Notes: generated by a model not told the origin, from the letters alone. 50,165 nt of DNA from Acholeplasmatales bacterium (GCA_016288855.1 JAEELJ010000044.1:1-50165); one strand, 5' to 3'; positions 17,250 through 27,022 are shown, counted from the stretch's first letter. Translations and numbers: made by a program.

Positions 17250-17982
17250 TTTCTATATCCTCCTTACCTTTTTCATCAATATCCTCTATATCATCAGATA
17301 TAGGGAATAAGAATGTTGCAAGAAGGGATGATATAACTGTTGATATGATAATTTTGAAGCCTAATCCAATTGTATTAACATATGGAACATAATATAAGAA
17401 GCAAGATATAGAAATAGAAACTAATATTACAAATGTAATTTTAATGCTTCTTCTTGCGTCAGGTATTATTATTGCAATAAACATAGCATATAAAGCTATA
17501 CCTAATGCAGATAATAATTTATCATCAGTAATTACTTTTGATGCATAAGCACCTAATGCTGTTCCAAAAACCCAGCCTAAAAAAGGTAATAAAATTAAAC
17601 CAAACATGTATTTGGCATTAATTTTTTCTCTTTCAGTTACCGCAACTGCATATACCTCATCTGATATTCCAAAACCAAATAATAATCTTAATCCTGTTGG
17701 AGTATCTTGATCTATCTTTTGTGATAAAGATAAAGACATTAAAGAATATCTAAGATTTATCAATAAAACTGTTAATCCTATTTCCAATAAGGATGCAGCC
17801 TCTGAAATCATTTTAACTCCAGCCTGCTGTCCTGATGATGTAAGATTAGTTAAAGATATAATAATAGATACTAATGGAGTAATCCCACACTCACCTACAG
17901 CCATTACACCAAAAGAGAATGAAACAGCTATATACCCAAGCATAATGGGTACTCCTTTTTTTAAACCATATAAAAAACTCAT
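17242..17982 (-). CDS. azlC: AzlC-family branched-chain amino acid exporter
   Basis: A 246-residue membrane protein with the family opening GLKKGVPIMLGYIAVSFSFGVMAVG, followed by SGQQAGVKM, LINLRYSLMSLSLSQK and GFGISDEVYAVAVTE, all AzlC hallmarks. It forms a two-component exporter with AzlD. The acidic tail (ISDDIEDIDEKGKEDIENE) is longer than usual. The start has only a weak ribosome site and lies 12 bases after the LRR lipoprotein gene, so expression may depend on coupling to it. Confidence 0.9.
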   Translation of the reverse strand: MSFLYGLKKGVPIMLGYIAVSFSFGVMAVGECGITPLVSIIISLTNLTSSGQQAGVKMISEAASLLEIGLTVLLINLRYSLMSLSLSQKIDQDTPTGLRLLFGFGISDEVYAVAVTEREKINAKYMFGLILLPFLGWVFGTALGAYASKVITDDKLLSALGIALYAMFIAIIIPDARRSIKITFVILVSISISCFLYYVPYVNTIGLGFKIIISTVISSLLATFLFPISDDIEDIDEKGKEDIENE

Positions 17983-17994
17983 TTTACTACTAAA

Positions 17995-19317
17995 TTATGA
18001 AACGTATCTTTCAATTACTCCTTCACTATTGTAACGCCAAAGCTTTCCTTCTTCTTCAAAGGACTCTGAATAATAATATATATTATCCTCACTAAAATAT
18101 TTATCATAGCTTAATGATAAATCCTCTATTGTAGTTTGATTACCCTTATAATAAATATAGCTTAGCTTAGTATCAGACTTAAATGCATCCTCATCAATAT
18201 TTAAGAATCCATTTGCATTACCAATAGGTAGGATAACATATTCTAGGTTAATACATTCTGCAAAGGTAAGTTGACTTATATTTTTAACATTTGTAGGTAT
18301 CTCTATATTAGTAAGGCTTCTACAGTTATAAAATGCATGTCCTAAAATTGAAGATACATTACTAGGAATTTCAATTGATTTTAGTGATAGACATCCATAA
18401 AACATTTCTGATGAAATAGATGTTAGATTACTAGGTAATGTTATATTTTTTAGGCTTGATGCATTTTTAAACGCTCTTGCCGCAATTTGAGCACTAGGAT
18501 TTGCAAATGTAACATCCTCTAAATAGCTACAATCTTCAAATGCACCAACTGATACATATGTTACATTAGCACCTAAATTAATTGATGTTATATTAGTATC
18601 TAAAAAAGCGAATTGACCAATCAACCAAGCATCATTAGATAATACGCATGAGGAAAGATTAGAATTTGCAAATGAATAATCACTTACATATGGTAAGTAA
18701 CCTGTTGTCTCAAATTCTTCTAATGTTGTATTCATGAATGCTTGTTTACCAATATAATTATAATTTGCATCGGATTTAAATGATGTTATACTAGATCCTT
18801 TAAATGCAGCATCTGATATAGAAAACATATCATTTTCGCTATCTAATGTTATATCTTCTTTATTTATAACTAATTCACCTTGGAAATTAGATAAAGCATA
18901 TGATGCAATACCTCTAGTTTTCTTTTCTACTGAAGTACCTTCGATTAACCAACCATCAACGTATTTATTTGTTGAATCAGCTTGAACATTTAAAATTTTA
19001 GTGTTTTTAAATGCGTCCTTACCAATTGACATAATCATTTGTGGAATAGTAACTGATTCAAGCTTAGTACAGTTTTCAAATGCGTTATCAGCAATTTTAA
19101 AAACATTATAAGTAACTCCATTTAAAACATATTGATTAGGTATAGTAATAGATTTAGAATTCCCATGATATCCAGTTAAAACCGCATTTGATGAATCATC
19201 AATGGCAAATTCAAAATTTGTTTTTCCAGCCTCTTGAACCTCACTATTATCGTTTTTAGAGCAAGAAGTTAATAATACTGGTATTAGCATTAACGGTAAC
19301 AAATATCTTTTTCTCAT
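17995..19317 (-). CDS. BspA-like leucine-rich repeat surface lipoprotein
   Basis: A 440-residue lipoprotein. The signal peptide MRKRYLLPLMLIPVLLTSC ends in the lipobox LLTSC (Cys19), so the protein should be anchored outside the membrane. After a short acidic/Ser linker come LRR_5 (BspA/Treponema pallidum-type) repeats with the pattern I..AF..C..L..I..P..: for example IADNAFENCTKLESVTIP, VGAFEDCSYLEDVTF, EMFYGCLSLKSIEIP and HAFYNCRSLTNIEIP. Such repeats mediate contact with host or other bacterial surfaces in several gut and oral species. The ATG at 19317 is chosen over an upstream in-frame ATG because GAGGT precedes it and the signal peptide then begins normally. It heads the packed run that includes azlCD. 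Confidence 0.88.
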   Translation of the reverse strand: MRKRYLLPLMLIPVLLTSCSKNDNSEVQEAGKTNFEFAIDDSSNAVLTGYHGNSKSITIPNQYVLNGVTYNVFKIADNAFENCTKLESVTIPQMIMSIGKDAFKNTKILNVQADSTNKYVDGWLIEGTSVEKKTRGIASYALSNFQGELVINKEDITLDSENDMFSISDAAFKGSSITSFKSDANYNYIGKQAFMNTTLEEFETTGYLPYVSDYSFANSNLSSCVLSNDAWLIGQFAFLDTNITSINLGANVTYVSVGAFEDCSYLEDVTFANPSAQIAARAFKNASSLKNITLPSNLTSISSEMFYGCLSLKSIEIPSNVSSILGHAFYNCRSLTNIEIPTNVKNISQLTFAECINLEYVILPIGNANGFLNIDEDAFKSDTKLSYIYYKGNQTTIEDLSLSYDKYFSEDNIYYYSESFEEEGKLWRYNSEGVIERYVS

Positions 19318-19427
19318 TTTAAGTACCTCACAACTATATAGATTATATAACATTTATATGTTTTTTAAAACCATAAAATCCTATATATTAGGCAAGCATT
19401 CATATTAAGAACAAATTATGGCATAAA

Positions 19428-19451
19428 GAAAAGGGACTATTAAATAGTCCC
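19428..19451 (-). terminator. Terminator of the pectate lyase gene
   Basis: GGGACTAT, three bases, ATAGTCCC, then TTTTCTTT on the minus strand. It lies 8 bases past the stop at 19460. Confidence 0.85.
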
Positions 19452-19459
19452 TAATTTTA

Positions 19460-20983
19460 TTAGAATCCTACACAGTTGCCCTTTAATGTAGCACCTGAAA
19501 TATCGTTCTTACCATTCTTTGAAGTACAGCCATTGATAATAGCCTTACCAAATGTAACCTTATAGCCTAATGCAGAAGGTGTACCAGAAGCTGGCCAGTT
19601 GTAGTTCTTCTTCTTATTAGAATCACCTGTACAATTGTTCATTGTAACAACACCGCTTTGGTTGTTTCTATCAAAGCCGTTTGCATAGTTGCCCTTTGCA
19701 ACGCAGTTAGTTAATGTATGATTTAATGGGTCTAAGTGTGCTTTAACACCACTTGTCTTGTTATCAACGCCACCCATCTTAAATCCGTTACCATCACCAT
19801 AAATACCATCGCAATAACCATTGTAGTTAGCTTGGCAATTTACTAATGTAACTGCACCATGAGCTGCATAGCAATCCCATCCATCATCTGAATTGTATTC
19901 AGCCTTGCAGCTTTCGAAATAGTTACCTTCGCCTGAATGTAACTTGCAAGCAAATCCATCAGCGTTTTCACCCTTTGAATCTGCATTATATGTTGAATTA
20001 CAGTTATAGAACTTGTTATAAGCTCCACCATTAGAAATTTGGAAACCAGCATCGTGATTTTTTGTTGCATTTACATATCTAAATGTATTATTAGAACCAT
20101 CGATGAAAATACCATTATCTGATGCATTCTTAACTGTAATATATTCTACTGTTGAACCAGAACCACTGAATGTTAAACCACGTCCATTGCTTCCAGAAGT
20201 TTGTGAGAAATCAATTGTTGCATTATTAGTACCCTTAATGTTAACGCCTGAAGGTACCTTAACAGAGCCTGACTTAATTGTACCATCAATGATAATTGTT
20301 GTACCAGACTTTGCCTTAGAGATTGCTGTTGCTAATGATGTACCACCATTCTTAACAGTAATTGTGTTTCCTGATGTTCCAGTATTTGAACCTGAATTAG
20401 ATCCACTATTAGATCCTGAATTAGATCCTGAGTTAGAACCACTATTAGATCCTGAGCTTGAGCCATTGAAATCTACTTGAATCTTATAAAGATTAATATT
20501 ACTGTTTGATGAATATAGGTAAACATATCCACTTGAACCAGTGTAGTTATAGCTCTTTGTTGCAGCTGTAGTTGATGCTGATAATGTTCCTAATTGAGAA
20601 CCGCTTGAGTTTGCAACAACAAGTGTACGAGATGCTGAAGCATCAAGTGTAACCTTGATAGTTGATGCACCAGACACAGGGACTTTAACACTACGGTAAG
20701 AAGTTGTACCTCCGCCACCAAGTGCTAAACAGTGAGTATACTTTGTACCACTTACAGTTACAGAATTAGACTTAACTGACATAGTCTTTGAAGAATTTGC
20801 AGTTAAAGTTAAACCACCAACTGTAGTAGTAGATTTAATAGTTCCTAGACTCTTAAATTGAGTATCCTTAAAATTCCAAGAACTAGATGATGAAGCTGCA
20901 TTTGCGTTCATACCAGCGGCAAAACAACCCACAGTTGCAGCAGCTACTGCTGCACCAACAACAATTTTTTTAATTAATCTCAT
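19460..20983 (-). CDS. Secreted family 9 pectate lyase with N-terminal accessory domain
   Basis: A 507-residue secreted protein. The signal peptide (about 1-30) ends ANA-AS. Residues 34-172 form a beta-rich domain resembling carbohydrate-associated modules found before pectate lyases. A Gly-Ser-Asn-Ser repeat linker spans 173-207. The rest is a right-handed parallel beta-helix: GNTITVKNGGTSLATAISKA, DNGIFIDGSNNTFRYV, ENADGFACK (Asp342), SDDGWD (366-370), GNGFKMGG with Lys402, and NGFDRNN. The Asp cluster and the Lys correspond to the calcium site and catalytic base of PL9 enzymes such as Pel9A. It should cleave pectate by beta-elimination outside the cell. The promoter overlaps cre-like boxes, so it is probably under catabolite control. 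No pectin uptake or downstream genes are in the window. Confidence 0.9.
   Translation of the reverse strand: MRLIKKIVVGAAVAAATVGCFAAGMNANAASSSSSWNFKDTQFKSLGTIKSTTTVGGLTLTANSSKTMSVKSNSVTVSGTKYTHCLALGGGGTTSYRSVKVPVSGASTIKVTLDASASRTLVVANSSGSQLGTLSASTTAATKSYNYTGSSGYVYLYSSNSNINLYKIQVDFNGSSSGSNSGSNSGSNSGSNSGSNSGSNTGTSGNTITVKNGGTSLATAISKAKSGTTIIIDGTIKSGSVKVPSGVNIKGTNNATIDFSQTSGSNGRGLTFSGSGSTVEYITVKNASDNGIFIDGSNNTFRYVNATKNHDAGFQISNGGAYNKFYNCNSTYNADSKGENADGFACKLHSGEGNYFESCKAEYNSDDGWDCYAAHGAVTLVNCQANYNGYCDGIYGDGNGFKMGGVDNKTSGVKAHLDPLNHTLTNCVAKGNYANGFDRNNQSGVVTMNNCTGDSNKKKNYNWPASGTPSALGYKVTFGKAIINGCTSKNGKNDISGATLKGNCVGF
20363..20467 (-). repeat. Short tandem repeat encoding the Gly-Ser-Asn-Ser linker
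   Basis: A degenerate 12-base unit (on the plus strand TTAGATCCTGAA and close variants) is repeated about seven times and encodes the flexible linker between the two pectate lyase domains. Such repeats can change copy number by slippage. Confidence 0.8.
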
Positions 20984-21029
20984 TTCTTTTTCTTCCTCCT
21001 AAAAAATTCTACCTTTGATTAATTGATGT

Positions 21030-21091
21030 GATTATAACATAAACGTTTTTCGTTGTAAACGTTTTCTTTCACTAAAAATAAAAACGTTTAC
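21030..21091 (-). promoter_or_regulatory. Pectate lyase promoter with two cre-like (LacI/CcpA-type) sites
   Basis: On the minus strand TTTACA (21058-21053), 17 bases and an extended TGTTATAAT (-10 at 21035-21030). TGTAAACGTTTTCT (21053-21066) and TAAAAACGTTTACA (21078-21091) each differ from the CcpA consensus TGWAANCGNTNWCA at one position. The first covers the -35 box, the second lies just upstream. This geometry fits repression by CcpA or a LacI-type pectin regulator. Confidence 0.75.
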
Positions 21092-21179
21092 ATAAAAATA
21101 TAGAAAGTAAATTTTTCCGTAAACATATTTAGAAAATGTTTAAATAAAAGTAAACTTTTTTCATGTTACAGTGCGAAAA

Positions 21180-21203
21180 AAGGATGAGATAAATCTCATC
21201 CTT
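21180..21203 (-). terminator. Terminator of the large helicase gene
   Basis: AAGGATGAGA, four bases, TCTCATCCTT, then TTTTTTCGC on the minus strand. The 5' arm overlaps the stop codon at 21202. Confidence 0.88.
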
Positions 21204-24200
21204 ACTCTACAGTTATTAATAAATTATTTTCAACTGCATAATTATATACATATGCTAATCTTTCTTTATTAGCTTTTGTTAATGTTGGGTTATCGAATCC
21301 TAACGCAATTAAAGTGAATTTATACAAATCCTCACCAGTTATATTTCCTTGCACCTCAAATACGTTATTCATTGCGCAAATGATTTCTTCTTTTGCAATA
21401 TCAGATAAATCACGCTTGAATGCTGCACGATATTTTGTAACAGTAAGATTAGATGTTTTATCCCAATAGAATTCACTACCATCCTGATCTAATGTCTTAG
21501 GGTATTGTAATACCTTTAACATCATTTGTAATCTCATTTGAGCTTTTTGGCTCATTACTTTGATATTAGAATGCTCTTTTACTCTATCCTTTAATATATT
21601 AAATGATAAAGGAGCCTCTTGTTCTAGGATATCTCTTAATAATAATCCAAGATTATAATCAAATCCTGATTCATTATCATATTTAGTGAACTTATCAGTT
21701 TGACATACCTTATATGGTAATTTATCATAAGCCTCTTCTTTTTCTTCATTCTTTTCAATAACTGGGTTAAGCTTATGAACTTCCTTTTTAAATGGATCAT
21801 CTAATGCATCAATAATTCTATCTAGACAAGCATTCTTATTCTTGAAATATTCAACTGAATATACAGTAATAAGCTTCCAAGATAAATTATTTAATACATT
21901 ATTCATAACATAAATCTTATCACGAAGTGAAGTATTAGATATTAATTCATTATCAATTATAATACCAAGCTTATAATCAATACCATTTTCATCTAATACT
22001 GCAACATCAACCTTAAACGCACTATCACCAACATTTGTTACTGCCTTATATCCTAATCTTCTTAGGTCTTCAGCAATATAATCCTTTATTTCCTTAACTT
22101 CAGATTTACTACCCTTATCAATCTTAGATTCTGATACATCCTCTGCATATTTTAAGAAATGCTTTAGCATTAATGCGCCTTCAGATGTAATCTCTTCATC
22201 AGAAGGGAAATTCTCAGGCTTAATTGTTGATATTACAATCATTTGTTCCTTAGAACGAGATACTGCAACATTTAATCTTCTTTCACCATTAGCCTTAACA
22301 ATAGGACCTACAACTGAAGCACGTCCCATTTGGTTTAGACGGAAGCCTACAGATAGAATAATAATATCTCTTTCATCACCTTGAACATTTTCAATTGACT
22401 TAACAAATAATTCTTCGCCCTTTTGTTCATTGATATTATCTAATATTTTTGCTAAAGACTTATCCTGAGCACAAAGATTAGAAATTGCATCATATACCTT
22501 TTCTTGCTGCTTCATGTTAAATACAATAATACCTAAAGACTTATCCTTATTCTCTTCCTTAGAATAAACATCCTTAACTGTATTTACAATCGCATCAATT
22601 TCTTCCTTTGTAATATCACTTGTCTTCTTAGATTCTTTTAATTCAACATATTTGAAATCAATAACATCCTTGTTTTTAGATTCAGGGAATGTATATAAGC
22701 TCTTATCATAGAATTTCTCATTAGAGAATCTAATTAATTCTTCATTATGACTTCTATAATGATATTTTAATCTAATTCTTGGTAATTCTATTGCTAAACA
22801 CTCATCTAATAATGATGGTGAATCCTCATAAGAAACATTAGCATCCTCAGAAACATCAGCCTGGAAATACATTGTAGGTGGCATCTGCATTGGGTCACCT
22901 GCAACAATTAATGACTTACCTCTTGCGATAGGTCCTATTGCCTCATGTACAGGAATCTGTGATGCCTCATCAAATATTACAATATCAAACTTATCCTGAT
23001 TTACAGGTAAGTATTGCGCAACACTTAAAGGAGACATTAGGAAGCATGGATAATAAGATTTAATAATATCATTATAATTTACTAAAGTCTCTCTTATAGT
23101 AGTACCTCTACCCATAGATTGAATAACCTTCTTCAATCTACCAATAGGAGATGATTCAGCATACTTAATAGATGTATTTATTAAATTCTTAGATAATCTA
23201 GAAGATACTTCCTTTATTACAATATTATTATAATCATCAATTAAAGCTTTATATTTTTCAATTTCCTTATTGAATGCAATTGGATTAAAGAAATTAATCT
23301 TATCATCCTTAAAATATAATCTTATATATGAATCAGCTAATGATAATTCATATATTTCATTAATGATACTTATATCAAATTTAGATAAATACATTTCATC
23401 TATAAATGATGAAACATTAAGCTCATCCTTCTTCTTAAATTCCTTATTTATTGAAACAATATCAATAACCTTAGTAAAGTTTTCTTCTTTAATAGCTTCA
23501 TTAATTAATCCTAATACATTATCAAATGAATCATTAATCATTAATTCATCAATTTCATACTTTGAAACTAAAGCTTTATAATTATAAATAAATGAATTTA
23601 ATTTATTATTTAATGAGCCTCTTAGCATATTAATACGTTCATCCTTTGATTTATATAATTCAATGAAATTCATTAAATTATCAGTATAATTGCTATCAAG
23701 CTTTATAACATCATTAATAAATTCACGTGTATTAATAATAATATCTTTTATATCTAATGATGAATCTAATATAGACATATAATCTAGGCAGGTAATTTTT
23801 TCTATTATGTCTTTATTTGATTCTATAGTAGTATGTAATTCCTTTAGCTTCTTAAAATCCTTATATATTAATAAATAATCCTTCTTAGGAAGCTTATTTC
23901 CATTTATTAATAAGGATTTTAATTCATTCTTATATTTAGATTTAATCTTAATCTTCTTAAAGAATCCTTGCTCACTAGATAATTCTTCTATTGCAGCATC
24001 AGTATTAATACTTAAGACCTTATCAATATCATATAAAGAATTATCCTTTAGGATATAGCTTAGCTCTAATCCTTTTTCTAATAGATTAAATAATTCCTCA
24101 TCATTATTATTAGAAATGAAATAATTAACATCACCAAAGTATAATTTATGATCATATATATTATTTAAGATTTTTAATAATAATACTGTATTAGAAATAG

Positions 24201-26982
24201 TATAATCTATTTCATTAAATGATTCCTTAAGTGAATCAAATTGGTTCATGAATTCATTTAATAGATTATTTAATCCATTAAAGTCGCTAATGAATTCATC
24301 TTTATCATAAAGATTAATATAATCCTTTTTAATTGCACGAAGTAGTGTTGTATCATAATCATTAATATGCTCTGACAAAGTAACTGCAGTATTGAACATA
24401 TCTAATGTATTTTCATATTTCTCTTTATCTAATGATTTTAAATATTCCTCATCGAATGTATATTTATAATCATATTTCTTAGATAAATTTAAATAAGATA
24501 ATATTGACTGATATAATGAATAATAATATTTATCCTCACGCATTAGATTAATAGTAGAAAGAATTCCTTCCTTCTTAGAATCTAAGTCATAGCACTTAGG
24601 TAAGAATTCATCTACATCTTTTGTGTTTCCTAAATTAATAGTATCATCAAGCTTTTTAAAGAATTCTTGCTTTGACGCCTTATTAGAATGTAATTCTAGA
24701 GCAAAGCGATCAAGCTTAATTTTTTCTAATCTCTTATAAACAACATCAAGTGCTGCTTTCTTTTCTGCAACAAATAATACTGTCTTTTTATGTAGGAATG
24801 CATTAACAATCATATTAACGATTGTCTGGCTCTTACCTGTACCAGGAGGTCCATCAAGTATAAATGATTTACCATTACCACAAGCTAAAATAGCTTTTAG
24901 CTGTGTTGAATCATAATATAGTGGTGCTGCAAATTCTTCATATTTTTCAGCATTTTCTATATCAATATCTTCATCAATCTTATCCTCTAATAGATTTCTT
25001 GATTCAATAATTGATTCGACAATCTTATTCTTTTTTAGCTCATCACTTCTCATTTTTATATCTAACCACATAATATAATGAGAGAATGTTAAATTAGCAA
25101 GGAAGTAAGAATTTTCTAGAAGCTTAATATCTCCTCCTTCTTCCTTAAATGTTCTAACTATATCTAAATAAGAATTCTTTCCAGCAAGATTATAATAACC
25201 CTTATAGCTCTTACCATATGTTAAAGAATAATATTCAAAGAATGTTTCATTCATCATTAAATTATCATAATCATAATTAACTGTGTATAAATCTCCACTC
25301 TTATCCTTTGTAATGGAAATAGGTAATACCATGAATGGTGCATGTCCTATTGTATTCTTCTTAGTCTTATATTCTAAAACACCAAGACATAAATATAATG
25401 TTTGGGCACCAGTTTCTTCAACTGCTGTCTTATTTTTCTTAATTAAATTCTTTAATGTTGAATCATAACCAATTGAGAATAATGTCTTATCATCAATTGA
25501 TAATTCATTAACATATGAATCATTAATATCATATGATTTAAATAATTCCTCTTGTGATTTTAAGAAAACATCATTCTTATTCTTTTTGGCAATACTATAA
25601 AGCTTAACAGCTTCATTTTCTTCTAGCATCTGATAAATTGGCTTCTTTGCCTTAAGCTTAATACAGTTAGTTAAATTCTGACGGAAATTAACTAAAGGAT
25701 TTATTTCAGTTAAATCTAAAAGCTTCTTATCCCAGAATGAGAATCTATCCTTTTCATAAGATGAGTCTAGAGTTAATATTTTTGTCTCAATAATATTAGA
25801 TTCACTCTTATCATTAAGCTTATCATTTTCTTCTAATTCTAATAATTCATCATCAAGCTTTAAAGGAATTGGTGAGAATATTGTTGAATGACAAGATAAT
25901 ACATCTATAGCCTTAAAGAATTTTTCTTTATAATTCTTTACATTATCAAATCCTTGCTTAACAGCATTATCAAAGTTATTACCTGAATTATTTGCAATAA
26001 ATGTTGCATCAAATAATAAGAAACGGTTTACTCCTACTGATGCACCATTATAGATTTCAGTAATTCTTTCCTCTTCACCATTGATGAACATATCATTGTT
26101 TTTTAGGAATACACCTACAAATGCGTGATCATATTCAACAACAATTATTGGTTTTAAGCCTACCTCTTCTAATAATGCTGCAAAAAGTAATGTTAAATCA
26201 ATACATGTACCCTTTCGATCCTTTAATACATCAGCTGGTAATCTTAATCTTTGAGAATCCATATCTAAGTTATCAGATAGAATATATAATCCTCCTGCAG
26301 GAGGTAATTGATAATTAATACCATAATTATATACTGCATCATATAATGCTCTTACCTGATCATAAATATCATCTAATGTTCCGTTATATCCCATGAACGC
26401 AGTTTTATTCTTTAAATATTTAACTGCATTTAATGTTAATTCCTTGATACCAGATGCATTAGGAGTTACATATTTAGTATATAATCTCATATCAACTCTT
26501 GCATAACGTGGTGGTTGTGCAATTGGTAACACAGTAAATGCTACCTCTTCTGATGTAATTTCATTACCAGAATCATCAGTTAATAAGAAACGAACATTTT
26601 CTGTAATTTCATTATCAAAATCAAATTTATCTAATCTAGCCATAAGGAATGGTACTTTAATAGTAACATCAGTATTAGGCTCAATTGATTTTAATAAAAC
26701 ATTATTCATACTAAATATTTCACTAGAGAAATTAAATGATAATGTTAAATCATTAAGATATTTATCTGTATGATTCATTATTGTTACTTCTTTAATTAAA
26801 GAGAATTCATTAGTTTGATAATCACCTAATGCTTTTATCTTACAATCTGTATGATATTCAAGAAATGAAAATTCTCTTTTTTCTATGATGAAAAGCTTAA
26901 CGCCTTCATCAGTAGACTTAAAACCTTTATTCACTATATTATCTGTTAACGCAACAGTCATTAAATCTACCTTATCTTCCAT
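21202..26982 (-). CDS. Large DUF4011 / SF1 helicase / Vsr-like / DUF3320 protein
   Basis: A 1926-residue cytoplasmic protein. An N-terminal region (to about 200) has beta-sandwich character. A transglutaminase-like segment follows: KGTCIDLTLLFAALLEEVG with a Cys near 260 and EYDHAFVGVF with a His near 284. A DUF4011 motif (FWDKKLLDLTEINPLVNFR) lies near 415. SF1 helicase motifs are Walker A GPPGTGKSQT near 710, a long coiled insertion, IVIFDEASQIP near 1337, GDPMQMPPT, YHYRSH, VQGDERDIIILS and LNVAVSRSKEQ. Residues of about 1625-1740 resemble the MTES_1575/Vsr-like nuclease and the last 170 residues DUF3320. This architecture recurs in surveys of antiphage and mobile-element-linked genes. In the nuclease part the expected IECDG is IIIDNE, so activity may be lost. 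The ATG at 26982 is preferred because GGGGCG precedes it. It is divergent from a WYL regulator. Confidence 0.88.
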   Translation of the reverse strand: MEDKVDLMTVALTDNIVNKGFKSTDEGVKLFIIEKREFSFLEYHTDCKIKALGDYQTNEFSLIKEVTIMNHTDKYLNDLTLSFNFSSEIFSMNNVLLKSIEPNTDVTIKVPFLMARLDKFDFDNEITENVRFLLTDDSGNEITSEEVAFTVLPIAQPPRYARVDMRLYTKYVTPNASGIKELTLNAVKYLKNKTAFMGYNGTLDDIYDQVRALYDAVYNYGINYQLPPAGGLYILSDNLDMDSQRLRLPADVLKDRKGTCIDLTLLFAALLEEVGLKPIIVVEYDHAFVGVFLKNNDMFINGEEERITEIYNGASVGVNRFLLFDATFIANNSGNNFDNAVKQGFDNVKNYKEKFFKAIDVLSCHSTIFSPIPLKLDDELLELEENDKLNDKSESNIIETKILTLDSSYEKDRFSFWDKKLLDLTEINPLVNFRQNLTNCIKLKAKKPIYQMLEENEAVKLYSIAKKNKNDVFLKSQEELFKSYDINDSYVNELSIDDKTLFSIGYDSTLKNLIKKNKTAVEETGAQTLYLCLGVLEYKTKKNTIGHAPFMVLPISITKDKSGDLYTVNYDYDNLMMNETFFEYYSLTYGKSYKGYYNLAGKNSYLDIVRTFKEEGGDIKLLENSYFLANLTFSHYIMWLDIKMRSDELKKNKIVESIIESRNLLEDKIDEDIDIENAEKYEEFAAPLYYDSTQLKAILACGNGKSFILDGPPGTGKSQTIVNMIVNAFLHKKTVLFVAEKKAALDVVYKRLEKIKLDRFALELHSNKASKQEFFKKLDDTINLGNTKDVDEFLPKCYDLDSKKEGILSTINLMREDKYYYSLYQSILSYLNLSKKYDYKYTFDEEYLKSLDKEKYENTLDMFNTAVTLSEHINDYDTTLLRAIKKDYINLYDKDEFISDFNGLNNLLNEFMNQFDSLKESFNEIDYTISNTVLLLKILNNIYDHKLYFGDVNYFISNNNDEELFNLLEKGLELSYILKDNSLYDIDKVLSINTDAAIEELSSEQGFFKKIKIKSKYKNELKSLLINGNKLPKKDYLLIYKDFKKLKELHTTIESNKDIIEKITCLDYMSILDSSLDIKDIIINTREFINDVIKLDSNYTDNLMNFIELYKSKDERINMLRGSLNNKLNSFIYNYKALVSKYEIDELMINDSFDNVLGLINEAIKEENFTKVIDIVSINKEFKKKDELNVSSFIDEMYLSKFDISIINEIYELSLADSYIRLYFKDDKINFFNPIAFNKEIEKYKALIDDYNNIVIKEVSSRLSKNLINTSIKYAESSPIGRLKKVIQSMGRGTTIRETLVNYNDIIKSYYPCFLMSPLSVAQYLPVNQDKFDIVIFDEASQIPVHEAIGPIARGKSLIVAGDPMQMPPTMYFQADVSEDANVSYEDSPSLLDECLAIELPRIRLKYHYRSHNEELIRFSNEKFYDKSLYTFPESKNKDVIDFKYVELKESKKTSDITKEEIDAIVNTVKDVYSKEENKDKSLGIIVFNMKQQEKVYDAISNLCAQDKSLAKILDNINEQKGEELFVKSIENVQGDERDIIILSVGFRLNQMGRASVVGPIVKANGERRLNVAVSRSKEQMIVISTIKPENFPSDEEITSEGALMLKHFLKYAEDVSESKIDKGSKSEVKEIKDYIAEDLRRLGYKAVTNVGDSAFKVDVAVLDENGIDYKLGIIIDNELISNTSLRDKIYVMNNVLNNLSWKLITVYSVEYFKNKNACLDRIIDALDDPFKKEVHKLNPVIEKNEEKEEAYDKLPYKVCQTDKFTKYDNESGFDYNLGLLLRDILEQEAPLSFNILKDRVKEHSNIKVMSQKAQMRLQMMLKVLQYPKTLDQDGSEFYWDKTSNLTVTKYRAAFKRDLSDIAKEEIICAMNNVFEVQGNITGEDLYKFTLIALGFDNPTLTKANKERLAYVYNYAVENNLLITVE

Positions 26983-27016
26983 TATAATCGCCCCCGATAC
27001 AAAAAAGTGTATTTTT

Positions 27017-27022
27017 ATTATA
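27017..27022 (-). promoter_or_regulatory. -10 element of the large helicase gene
   Basis: TATAAT on the minus strand 34 bases before the start codon, with no good -35 box at 16-18 bases. GTGT and ACAC flank it as short inverted arms. A weak promoter that needs activation or is usually silent is possible. Confidence 0.45.

Noticed and set aside
20363-20467. CRISPR array
   Set aside because: The tandem units are 12 bases with no spacers and lie inside a reading frame. No cas genes or other array were seen, despite the WYL1-like protein.
20103-20480. Open frame on the plus strand with repeated Leu-Asp-Pro-Glu units
   Set aside because: It is the antisense of the Gly-Ser-Asn-Ser linker of the pectate lyase; no ribosome site and no known fold.
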